Assembly (NCBI GenBank): GCA_023213395.1
Contig: CM041465.1
Coordinates: forward strand, 33,983,741-34,047,740
Direction: 5' to 3'
Source: Cycas panzhihuaensis
Lineage: Eukaryota; Cycadophyta
DNA length: 64,000 nucleotides
Shown here: piece by piece, positions 21,605-30,672 of the stretch
Numbering within the stretch: the first letter of the stretch is position 1
Layout: each line of letters opens with the position of its first letter
The notes under the pieces: model-generated
Told to the model about the DNA's origin: nothing
What the model saw: only the letters and a program-made list of their open reading frames with translations
The model's database searches: none
Program-made: the position numbers and the translations under genes

Positions 21605-22651
21605 TTATACATAGAAATTCACATGGCCGCCAATTTCCTTGCAAATCAATTGAGAACTTGCTGCAAGCACTTTGCTCTGAGATATAACTAAATTTGTATG
21701 GCTGTGCCGTGGTGGAGGCCTATAGTAATAAGCATTCCTTCTTCCAAAAGCTGACAAAGCTTGCCTGGCAGGTACCACATTTCCCCACCAGAAATCACTA
21801 ATTACCTCGTGTATCAAGTTCCAATAGTCGTGGCTTCTGCAAATCCTAAAAATTGAGCTTCCACTGATAGTCCAAACATAAAAATCTACCCAATCTCTAT
21901 CCAGTATCTCCATTAAACCCTGTACCTGTGGCATGTAATAATAGGGTACCGCAGTCCAAGGTAATCCAAGCTCAGGCCTCCCCTTATTGTGAGGGCATTT
22001 AACCTCCAAAATTCCACCATTATGCTTAACTAAAACTGATGGCCACTCTTCCGTAAAGCCATTCTCAATTAAGCCCGATGGGCGTCCCTCAATCATCCGA
22101 TTCTCAATTAAACCTGAGGGGCATTCTTCAATCAATCCGTCTGGAGATGCCCCTAGCCAACTATGCAATTCATCATTTTCGCGGTATATCTTAAAGCCCA
22201 AATCCTCCACAACGTTTCCAGTTATTGTTTTGTATCTCTGTATTGCCGTCGGCTCTTGTTGAATTCCCCATGACATGGCTGCGCTATAAACAGGATCCTC
22301 CCTCACAAAACCCTTCTCCTCCCTCACAAAGACCTTTTCCTCCCACAACTCGGCTCTTCCACCTTTCCAAAATCCAATGGCTTTACCAAAGGAGCTTGTT
22401 GTCAGTCTATTTCTTCTCAATGCAAACCATTCCTCCGTACGCTGGGAGACATCAGCGGGGATTGAACCTATTACGTCTAATCCCGGAACCAAACAACGTG
22501 CCTTTCTGTTCCTGGCCTTCAAATAAATGGGCCTCTTGCAACCATCACCGACTTCTTGAATGCAATCCTCTCTACCGAACTGCCTGTATTTCTGCTTTCT
22601 ACCAAATACCCATGTTGCCTTGCCATATTTCCTAGCAAAAACTGTTCTCAT
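21605..22651 (-). CDS. YqaJ-family PD-(D/E)XK nuclease, intact ORF
   Basis: An uninterrupted 348-codon ORF. It resembles the plant proteins often annotated as restriction endonuclease type II-like, which share the YqaJ/lambda-exonuclease fold. Motifs: TEEWFALRRNRLTTSSFGKAIGFW-type entry at residues 72-95, WGIQQEPTA (128-136, metal-binding Glu133), WLGASPDGL (165-173, Asp171), GGILEVKCP (212-220, Glu216 and Lys218) and MPQVQG (240-245). The catalytic D...E-X-K set is complete. The ending CKEIGGHVNFYV fits the family C-terminus as I remember it. The basic N-terminus (about residues 1-28) could be an organelle-targeting peptide (inference). A TGA lies in frame two codons before the ATG, so translation starts here or after a splice. 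Unusual: a 13-residue tandem duplication between Asp171 and Glu216. Exact cellular role unknown. Confidence 0.85.
   Translation of the reverse strand: MRTVFARKYGKATWVFGRKQKYRQFGREDCIQEVGDGCKRPIYLKARNRKARCLVPGLDVIGSIPADVSQRTEEWFALRRNRLTTSSFGKAIGFWKGGRAELWEEKVFVREEKGFVREDPVYSAAMSWGIQQEPTAIQRYKTITGNVVEDLGFKIYRENDELHSWLGASPDGLIEECPSGLIENRMIEGRPSGLIENGFTEEWPSVLVKHNGGILEVKCPHNKGRPELGLPWTAVPYYYMPQVQGLMEILDRDWVDFYVWTISGSSIFRICRSHDYWNLIHEVISDFWWGNVVPARQALSAFGRRNAYYYRPPPRHSHTNLVISQSKVLAASSQLICKEIGGHVNFYV
22038..22144 (-). repeat. 39-base in-frame tandem repeat inside the nuclease gene
   Basis: Units at 22,038-22,076 and 22,077-22,115, plus a partial third to 22,144, each containing GATGG or GAGGG and ending in a CTCAATTAA-type block. 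In protein they give PSGLIEN-type repeats at residues about 172-209. The length is a multiple of three, so the frame is kept. Confidence 0.85.
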
Positions 22652-22759
22652 TTTTCAGATATAATCTTCCCCACCAAACAAAACAGATACGAATGAGATT
22701 ACCCACTAACACCAGATTGCAAGACTCAGAAATGCCCACGGTACAGAATGCAGAGGGTC

Positions 22760-22845
22760 CTTAAGGAAAATGAATTCATAAAAACCGAAAGTAAGTAAAT
22801 AGCAAATTGAAAAAAGAACCAAAAAAACTGAAGAGAAGATCTTAC
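22760..22845 (-). other. putative 5' UTR intron of the nuclease gene
   Basis: The minus strand begins GTAAGATC at 22,845, is rich in T, and ends TTTTCCTTAAG at 22,760. A length of 86 bases and a T-rich body fit a plant intron. An alternative acceptor is GGGGAAG near 22,664. No transcript evidence is available. Confidence 0.4.
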
Positions 22846-22922
22846 ATATTTCAATGGAATAATCGCCACCACCAACGGGAGTTTCACTGAAACTCATCAC
22901 AGTCCTCATTTGGCCACACCTC

Positions 22923-23090
22923 TTATACCAGCACCAAAAAAGAATATTGGCAGCTTCCTTCAACTTCAATACCATCCCTTATCTGCACACGCCACCACTG
23001 GATACCCAGCAGCAATAAGAAAACAGAGGCAATTGCTTTTGCCTCTTCTACCACACACAAAGCCACCTTATCTCCCAGGCTTCCCTCCAT
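22923..23090 (-). CDS. 55-codon upstream ORF in the nuclease leader
   Basis: Starts at an ATG about 75 bases downstream of a TATA-like box and encodes MEGSLGDKVALCVVEEAKA followed by a hydrophobic run (residues about 20-33). It ends in TAA before the putative intron. No family was recognised. It may be an upstream ORF limiting translation of the nuclease, or a first exon if an unseen donor such as GTATAAG near 22,926 is used. A second overlapping ORF (22,706-22,975) reads into the intron and is probably spurious. Confidence 0.35.
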   Translation of the reverse strand: MEGSLGDKVALCVVEEAKAIASVFLLLLGIQWWRVQIRDGIEVEGSCQYSFLVLV

Positions 23091-23160
23091 AACCATCTAC
23101 TTGTGCCCTAGTTATGGAAGGGACTAAACAGTGCCCATCTCTTGTCACACTAAATACACG

Positions 23161-23170
23161 CACCTTATAC
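23161..23170 (-). promoter_or_regulatory. TATA-like box of the nuclease gene
   Basis: The minus strand reads GTATAAGGTG. It would place a transcription start near 23,135, upstream of the 55-codon ORF. Confidence 0.35.
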
Positions 23171-23199
23171 GAGGGCAAATGGATTTAGGACCCTTCAGC

Positions 23200-24508
23200 A
23201 CATGGGCAAGAGAGCACTACAATGTAGACCCACTCATATTTGCTAATAATACAATACATTGTGATCGTGATTCCCTTCTCGAAAATTTTCAACAACCACT
23301 ATTGAATGTTCTATATGAATTATTGGTGGGCTAAGGGCTTGGTGTCGTCTTATGGGTTGTATCTCATCCATAGCTAAGTAGTTAGATTTTATAATGTTTA
23401 TGAACAATTAAGTTGTTAAAATGTCAAAACTAGAAACATAAATAAAAGCCCATAAAAATGAGTGATTAGATAGCATCTACATGTTACCACAATCTCTTAA
23501 ATATTAGCTATTGGAGTTACCCACCTCTTTGGTGGCTACTTTAACTTTTCCAATTATGGTTGCTTCTATTTTTTAAGAGAAGATTATATTGTATCATGTT
23601 GGTCCTCTCTTATCTTCTTAATGGGGCCTCATTTCACTTGAAAATAGGAGTTTAGCCCTCTACCATGGGGTTACCCTCTTAAGACAATATAGCAAAGCAA
23701 GAGACCACCTATAATAAATGTGGAGACTCAAATTTGTTTATACTTGTTATAGGCCCTATCCTCTCACCATTTATGCTCGCTTAGTGCATTGCTAATGATA
23801 AGTGAGATAGTAATGTTAAAGGGTCAATTGCTCATGTGCCCTAACATAATAAATTTACCCTTTCTTCTACATCTAGATGTTAAGATCCAAGTGCTTAGCA
23901 ATTGGTAATCATGTAGTTTTTCAATAGATTTACACCATGAGTTAAAAAAAGGTTATCTTATAATTTATTGCAAGGGGCATATATCTACATGTGATATTTT
24001 CAAGGTGATACAATATTAAGTGTTAGGGTACAAAAGCCATATGTGGTGAATCCTAAATTTAGGGCTCTTAAAGTCTAAGTGGATAGCCTCATCATTTATG
24101 TGAAATTGGCAGCTTATAAATAGACACATGTTAGTATTATAGACAAACTTGAATTTAGTGAGTTTAACATTATTTTATTCCCATAAAATGTGCCCAATCA
24201 AAGCAAGGCAAATAATTACATTTTGAACCCCATCATTAGTGGTCCACTTTAGCCCTATATTAGTGGACCATGTACTGCTAGATTATGCAGCACTCAAAGA
24301 CTTCATCGCATGCATTATTACTCAATTAACTCCCTAATGAAGCTTCATTATAAGCTTGTGCCCATTAACATTAGACTAATCCTAAAAGAAAGTTGTAATT
24401 TAATTCTTGATCTATCACTAATCTCTAATCTAATAAGGCCTTAGAAGTAGGTTATAATCTAAATTTTGACCTATCACTTATACGTCAACCATGCCAGTTT
24501 ACCGTCAA
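23200..24508. other. AT-rich stretch without recognised genes
   Basis: No domain or repeat boundary is seen. The ORF at 23,131-23,334 (+) has no motif. Low CAG/CTG content returns here, marking the right end of the gene island. Confidence 0.5.
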
Positions 24509-24599
24509 ATGTTATATGTAAGAGACTTAATATTATAATAATTTCAATATGTTTTATATGATCCACGAGTCATGCATATTAGGATTTATATTGTATAGC

Positions 24600-25010
24600 A
24601 TAAATGTATAGATATTTGTTCAAGGAGTGTAGCAGAAGCTAGTAAAAATTATAGGAAATGTTAAGGTTAATGTGTGGCTTATAAAAGAAACTAGCAAAGG
24701 TTATAAGAGAAATTAAGGTTAATGTATAGCTTACCGGAGAAACTACTTAATGGAAAAACTATTATAAATACCCCATCTACATATTCAATTACATATATAA
24801 AATCTTTATTTAGTTTAGCATTTTGGGCAAGCCCTACTTATTAGATAAGCATTAAAGGATTTGTTCACTATTAGAGCTATCTTGTGTTGTGTTTATTTAT
24901 TATTTATTACGAATAGTTTAATTACCATTAAATTTGGTCATTATACATAATTAGAATTATTTTTGGCTATAATTCAAATTTTAACAAAGCCCATCTAGGG
25001 CTACTATAAA
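24600..25010 (+). repeat. 5' LTR of element B (certain core)
   Basis: Aligns with 32,965-33,322, for example taaggttaatgtatagctta against taagattaatgtatagctta, and aatagtttaattac in both. It ends in ctactataaa just before the primer-binding site. Confidence 0.7.
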
Positions 25011-25022
25011 TGGTATTAAAGC
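25011..25022 (+). promoter_or_regulatory. primer-binding site of element B
   Basis: TGGTATTAAAGC matches 10 of 12 bases of TGGTATCAGAGC, the initiator tRNA-Met complement. Both differences are C-to-T or G-to-A changes. Confidence 0.65.
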
Positions 25023-25197
25023 ATGATCTTGACCAATTAAGATTTTAGGCATAACATAGTTATTCTAAATATATAAACAACTAAATTTTGTAACAAGGAC
25101 AACACAATCAAGTTGACCACATCTATACCATAAATTTAAAGCCATTACACTACAATATTTTAGTAAAAATTAAAATTTTTTACAATCTCAATATTTT

Positions 25198-25206
25198 ATT
25201 TTGATT
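25198..25206. repeat. candidate target-site duplication of LINE B, left
   Basis: ATTTTGATT, repeated at 30,664-30,672 directly after the A-rich tail. Short and AT-rich, so chance is possible. Confidence 0.45.
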
Positions 25207-25229
25207 TGGTTGATTCTCCAGGCCCAGAC

Positions 25230-26310
25230 CCGAGCTAGAAACTATCAGAAGCTGGACTAGGACCAAATGGAAGACGGTGGGAAACGTGGAGGTTATTGCT
25301 ATGCCAAAGGGCTGCATCCTATTTAAATTTATTTCCCATGAAGATATGACTAATATTCTTCTAAAGGCCCCCTGGATGTTGGGGAGGAAAGAATTAATCC
25401 TTGAGAAATGGCACAGGGACTTTGATCCTTGAGTTCCTAGGGTTAAGCAAGCACCCATTTGGGTCTAGTTGTAGGGTCTCCCATTGCAATACTGGAACTT
25501 AAAGGTACTGAAAGGGATTGTGAAGGCTGTGGGACCTCTATTAGTTGTGGATTCTGTGACCAAGAACAGAAGCAGACTTATTAATGCCAGGTCAAGGATT
25601 GACAAACCCATATTAGAAGAACTTTGGATTGATATGGAGGATCGGAGTTGGGCCCAACCCCTGATTTACGAAATGGAGAACTTCAGATGCTCGGCCTATA
25701 GGAGACTAGGTCATCTTCCCTAGAAATACCCAGGGGAAAAGAATATGGGGGGGATAATCAGGAAGAAAATTTGGACAGTCGGCAGGAGGCGACAGACCCT
25801 CACGAGTTGGTGCAAAGAGAATGCACCATAGAGGCGCAAGTTGTCCCTCCCTCTGAGGTCCAAGTCAGCAATCCTCCTAAAGAGCAAGGATGTCCTCTGG
25901 GGTCACAAGGTGAGACCTCTCACCAAGGGGTTATGGAGCTCGGGTTCAACCCTAACGAGGAAGACACTCTTTCTAAAACAAGTGAGTAGGAGGCTCAGGT
26001 GCTAGGCCCACAAGAGTTAGTAGGGGAAGAAATTACCCTGGTTAGTTTGGGGGCACTGAGTCACCCTCCTTTATCCCACTTAGAAGAGGTCCAAAAGAAG
26101 ATTTTAGACATTGGTTCTGAAAAACGGGTGGGCAGGCCTCCCATGAAATTGGTTAAAGAAAGGGAAATGGCTGTCCAAGTGGATCAGGGCAACCAGAAAA
26201 CTCTTAACGACAGCTTCCTCGAAGGGCCCCTACTTAGATCTCGCATTGAAGGATGGGACCCGCCCAAAGGGGAGGCCTTAGAGGTTTGGAAGCAAAGGAG
26301 AAAGAGATGA
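25230..26310 (+). pseudogene. LINE B ORF1 (DUF4283 type), truncated
   Basis: The early part reads VEVIAMPKGCILFKFISHED and NILLKAPWMLGRKELILEKW (about 25,285-25,410), typical of DUF4283. LQYWNLKVLKGIVKAVGPLL (25,478-25,540) and RARSRIDKPI-type sequence follow, then MENFRCSAYRRLGHLP (about 25,675-25,722), a zinc knuckle whose second Cys is Tyr. The C-terminal half (25,771-26,310) is acidic and low in structure. RNA-binding protein of the element. The N-terminus is missing, consistent with 5' truncation. It ends in TGA at 26,308-26,310, overlapping the ORF2 ATG. Confidence 0.78.
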
Positions 26311-27360
26311 AAATCATCTCATAGAATGTTAGGGGTCTGAATGCCCCCTTAAAACAAAGGATTATAAGAGATATGAGAATAAGAGAGCACCCAGACCTCA
26401 TGTTTTACAAGAAACAAAGTTAAATATGGATAATAGCCTGAAAGCTAGAAACAAAATATGGAGGAAAGTTGAAGGTATAGAAATAGAAAACACTCAAGGG
26501 ACTGGTGGTCTAATGGTACTGTGGAACCCAGACGAATGGATTGGAGAAACTTTTAAGGAGGAGGACTCATTTATATCCCTATGGCTAACTAGCAAAAGGG
26601 ATAACACGAGATGGGTGCCTACAAATGTGTATGCTCCCAACCTTCAAGAGGACAGGAAGAGGTTATGGATTAAATCTTGGTAGCCCACAGAGATTACAGT
26701 TCCCCTTGGCTATTGACAGGGGAGTTTAACACAACATTGTGCCTAGGAGGTAAGAAAGGGGGTCAAGAGGGTTGGACAAACAATATGCATGAGTTTTAAG
26801 GTTTTTTGCAGAATGGGGGTTTAGAGGATATGAAGTTGAGGGGTGCATCATTTACCTAGTCCAATAATAGGCTCGGCAAGCATTTCATCCAGATTAAATT
26901 GGACAGGGTGCTGGTCAACTATGATTAGGTGAGATGTTTCAATGATTTTACTCTGGAGGCTCTTCTGAAAATAAGATTAGATCATTCTCCCCTTCAACTT
27001 CAGTTTTCGGATTCAGAAAAGCATATGGGTTCTCCCTTCATATTTGAATTGATATGGCTCAGACACCCTGACTTTCAGAAAAAAGTGGAGGAATGGTGGA
27101 ATGTCCAAATTTAAAGTCACACCATGTTTAGATTTTCGAAGAAGTTAGATTGGGTGAAAAGACAGGTGAAAACTTGGAATAAGGAAGTCTTCCAAAACAT
27201 ACACAAGCTCAAAGATCAAATCAGTGCGGAACTGAAGGATATCGAATGTAGAATACAACAAGAGGGTAGATCCCAAGAGTTGGATAAGACTGAAAGGGAT
27301 TTGGTTAACAACCTAGAGGAGATTCTCAATAAAGAAGAAATTCATTGGAGGTAGAAGTCT
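26307..27360 (+). pseudogene. LINE B ORF2 endonuclease and linker
   Basis: ORF2 opens at 26,307 with MKIIS, a stop in place of the usual Trp, then NVRGLNAPLKQRIIRDMR, the standard plant L1 start. TRWVPTNVYAPNLQEDRK (about 26,605-26,660) and a GEFN box near 26,722 (usual GDFN) belong to the APE-type endonuclease. LDHSPLQLQF at about 26,975-27,005 is the terminal SDHxP motif. A Lys/Glu-rich linker of likely coiled-coil character follows (27,124-27,354). The enzyme would nick the target site. Several TAG stops interrupt it. Confidence 0.8.
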
Positions 27361-27399
27361 AGGGCCACTTAGCTCACTGAAGGGGATAGAAATACCAAA

Positions 27400-28860
27400 T
27401 TTTTCCACATGACTACAGTAAGGCATAAAGCGAGCAATAGAATAACATGTCTCTAAAAGGAAGATGGATCAGCTGCATATTCCACAGAAGAGATGAAGGA
27501 CCTAGCCAATGATTATTTCAAAGATCTATATGTCGAACTACAAGAAAGGAATGTGGATGCTAGGAAGGATTCATTGAGGAACATCCCCAATTTAGTTAAT
27601 AAATCTCAGAACTCCTGGATGATAGCCCTATTCACTCAAGAGGAGGTCAAATCAACGATTTTTTGCATGAAGAGGGATAAAGCTCTGGGTCTGGATGGCT
27701 TTCCTCTAGGGTTTTTCTAGGAATTTTGGGATATAATTATGGATGATTTTATGGAGGCGTTGCGGGAGTTTCATTCAAACCATAAGATTCTTCAAGAATG
27801 GCAAGCCATATTTCTTGTTCTTATACCAAAGAAGGAGGGGGCTAATAGGATGGAGGAGTTCCGCCCTATCAGCCTCTGCAACATCAAATACAAGATTTTA
27901 ACTAAGGTTATGGTCAATAGATTAACAAAGGTCATGCCCAGCATAATTTCTCAGAATTAGGATGGTTTCATTCAAGGCAGACAGATTACAGATGGTATTA
28001 TTATGGTTCATGAAACTATCCACTCAATTAAGAACAGAAAGGAGCTTGCGATGATTATCAAGATAGATCTCTCGAAGGCTTTTGATAGAGTCTCATGGGA
28101 TTGCCTTTTGGAGTGCTTGGAGGCGTTTGGATTTGGTGAGAAATATAGGGCTTGGATTAAGCTTTGCATATCCAGCCCCCAATACTTAGTTATAATTAAC
28201 GGTACATCATCCAAATTTTTTTCGGGCCACAGAGGATTGAGACAAGGCGATCCCCTATCTCCTTTCCTTTATATATCCATGGCCAAAATGCTGGGCAGAG
28301 CTATGGAGGCTGCAAAGAGACAAGGGCTTATTAGAGGCTTGAGGCCAACATCTAGGGTAGGCAACATTGTCCACCACCAATTTGTGGGTGATAACATATT
28401 CTTGGGGCAGGCTGCTATTAAAGAGGCCTCCAAGATTAAAGAAGGATTGAGGAATTTCAAATTGGCCACGAACCAGAAGGTTAATTTGAACAAAAGTAGC
28501 ATTTATTTCATAAACACCCTGGGGACTACCCAAAGTAGGATCAGCGGTATCCTCAGGATGGGAATCAAGAAGCTTCCTACAACTTTCATTAGCATGCCTC
28601 TATTTGTAAGCAAGATGACTAAGGACATGTGGAACCCTCTTATAGATCAAATACAAAGGAAGATGGCTGGCTGGAAAGGAGCTCTTCTTAGCCTAGTAGG
28701 GAAGCTTCAACTGGTGACTACTTATCTTCAAAGCATTCTAGTATTCTGGATGTCCATCTTTAGAATGCCAGTGGGCATCTCGAACATATTAGAGTCCATC
28801 CAGAAGAGATTCCTCTGGTCTGAGGTTGAGGAGAAGGACAAAACCCACCTAGTGAGTTGA
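27400..28860 (+). pseudogene. LINE B ORF2 reverse transcriptase
   Basis: Motifs in order: KRDKALGLDGFPLGFF (27,670-27,717), IFLVLIPKKEGAN, FRPISLCNIKYKILTKVMVNRL (about 27,860-27,925), DGFIQGRQITDGI, IIKIDLSKAFDRVSWDCL with the first catalytic Asp (about 28,050-28,105), GLRQGDPLSPFLY (about 28,235-28,275) and QFVGDNIFL (about 28,380-28,405). The last stands where FADD is expected and has lost one catalytic aspartate. The stretch from 28,003 to 28,857 is open for 285 codons. One stop (28,858) separates it from the next piece. Confidence 0.9.
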
Positions 28861-29760
28861 AGTAAAGTATGTACACTGAAATGGGATAGGGGCCTTAATT
28901 TGAGAAGAATATCAACTTTCAATTATGCCCTAGTGGCAAAATTGGGGTGGCACTTAATTAAAGGTGGTGAGAGATTGTGGGAGAAGATTCTTATTTAGAA
29001 GTATCTTCAAGGTGGCTCACTCTTGGAGAACCTGGTTAGCCCCTCTAGCTCAACAATTTGGAGGAGCATATTTAAAGCATGGAACATGGTGAGAGCTGAA
29101 TTGAAGTGGAAACTAGGTAATGACAATACTATAAGATTTTGGGAGGACGCTTGGTGTAGAGACAAAAGCCTGAAGCACTGTCTTGATTTAGCCCACCTCC
29201 AGGCCCCATGTGAAAGAACATTTGGACCCTACGTAAAGGACTATTGGACTGGTATGGGGAGAGTAAAGAATTGGAGGAACTTGGATGAACTTCAGAGGGA
29301 TTCCTTACTCCAGGATGGCCTTACTACACTTAAGAGGATTCTTAACAAATGCTATATTCCTAGGACGACTACAATGGACACTGTCGTATGGCCTTCAAAC
29401 ATGTCTGGGGAGTATTCTGCAAAGCAGGGATATCTCTTTCTCTGCATAGAGAGGGGTGACCATAGGAATGCGATTCTAGAAGGGGTGTGGAAACTGGATC
29501 TCATCCCTAAGATCGTAGTTTTTTGGTAGGTCTACATCAGAAAGAAAATTCTAACTATGGACAATCTCAAGAAGAGAGGCTTTCACATCACTAATAGGTG
29601 TACCTTATGTTGTAGAGCGAAGGAATCCGTAGATCATATTTTCCTCTGGTGTCCTTTCTCAAGAGAGGTTTGGGGGCTACTACTAGGCAACTTGGGGGTG
29701 AAGTGGACTTTCTCTTAGAGCGTTATGGACCAATGGTCTTATTGGCATAGTCCCTTCAGG
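28861..29760 (+). pseudogene. LINE B ORF2 zinc-binding region
   Basis: LGWHLIKGGERLWEKI-type sequence leads into an open stretch at 29,023-29,529. After a TAG stop, CTLCCRAKESVDHIFLWCPF (about 29,602-29,660) gives the zf-RVT motif CxxC...HxxWxC complete. This region lies between RT and RNase H in plant L1 elements and contacts nucleic acid. Confidence 0.82.
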
Positions 29761-30029
29761 AGCAGAGTTCTAAGCAGTCTGTGGAAAAATACTTTCCTGG
29801 TGCTAGCATGGAACATTTAGAAGGAAAGGAATAGAAGGATCTTCTAGGAGAGACAAATGGATCCAATTACTATCTTCAACAAAATCTGTATAGAGATAAG
29901 GGAAAATGGTAACAATAATAGAGACAAATAAATTATTCTGATGGAAGGTGAGATTCTACAAAATTAGGGGTTAAAGCCAGCTATTAAAGCAGCTAAGGTG
30001 AGATTTAGTTCTTGGACTTCTCCTCAGGA

Positions 30030-30438
30030 GCTCTGGCTAAAAATTAACTTTGATGGTGCTTGAAAAGGTAACCCTAGGGAAGCTAGGGGCCTTAGCATTT
30101 GCAGAGATACTCAGGGGAATCCTATATGGGCCTTTGTTGATTACTATGAACATTAGACAAACCATTTTGCAGAAATATCTGCAATGCTCAAGGTCATCGA
30201 TCTTACCCTGGATGGGGCCCCCAGGAGGTTGGTTTTGGAAGGGGACTCTATGATGGTCATAAACTCGTTATTAAGCACAGTCTCTCCAGATTGGAGATAT
30301 CAATCCATGATCAAAGATGTTAAGGAATTTTTAAAGGACATAGAAGATGTTCAGTTTCAACACACATTTAGGGAGGTAAATAAAGTAGTTGATTTTCTGG
30401 CTAATTGGGGGGTTAGGCACAAAAAATTTACTATCTAG
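30030..30438 (+). pseudogene. LINE B RNase H domain
   Basis: KINFDGA (first catalytic Asp) at about 30,040-30,060 is followed by a stop in place of Trp, KGNPREARG, HFAEISAMLK with the catalytic Glu (about 30,165-30,195), and LVLEGDSMMVINSL with the next Asp (about 30,232-30,275). REVNKVVDFLANWG near the end matches the final REANxxAD box, with VVDF intact. This plant-type RNase H (RVT_3) is found at the C-terminus of one subgroup of plant LINEs. A frame change near the start splits it. Confidence 0.85.
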
Positions 30439-30663
30439 AGGGAGAATTTTCCTGAGGAACTTATGATTCTAGTTGAGAAGGATAGGATCCGAGATAGCTA
30501 GCCATGGGGCTTGTCTTGGCTTTGTATTTCTTTGCCTAGACCGTGGGGTTATCATGGTTATTATGATCTGGATGTCACTAGACCTTTGATGTACTAGGTT
30601 ATGGGATCCTGTTTTACAAACCCACATTTAATTCATTTTTTTTACCTTATAAAAAAAATATAT

Positions 30664-30672
30664 ATTTTGATT
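30664..30672. repeat. candidate target-site duplication of LINE B, right
   Basis: ATTTTGATT, identical to 25,198-25,206. Confidence 0.45.

Larger units (their letters stand above)
25207..30663 (+). mobile_element. L1-type LINE (LINE B), 5'-truncated, plus strand
   Basis: Contains ORF1 without its N-terminus, then ORF2 with endonuclease, RT, zinc region and a terminal RNase H domain, then an AT-rich tail with eight A at about 30,651-30,658. It lies inside the LTR element, about 185 bases downstream of its primer-binding site. Compared with LINE A it is on the opposite strand, has an added RNase H, and belongs to a different L1 subgroup. Long open stretches survive, notably 285 codons in RT, so it is younger than the LTR element it split. 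Stops are mostly TAG/TAA in place of TGG, CAG or CAA. Confidence 0.88.
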
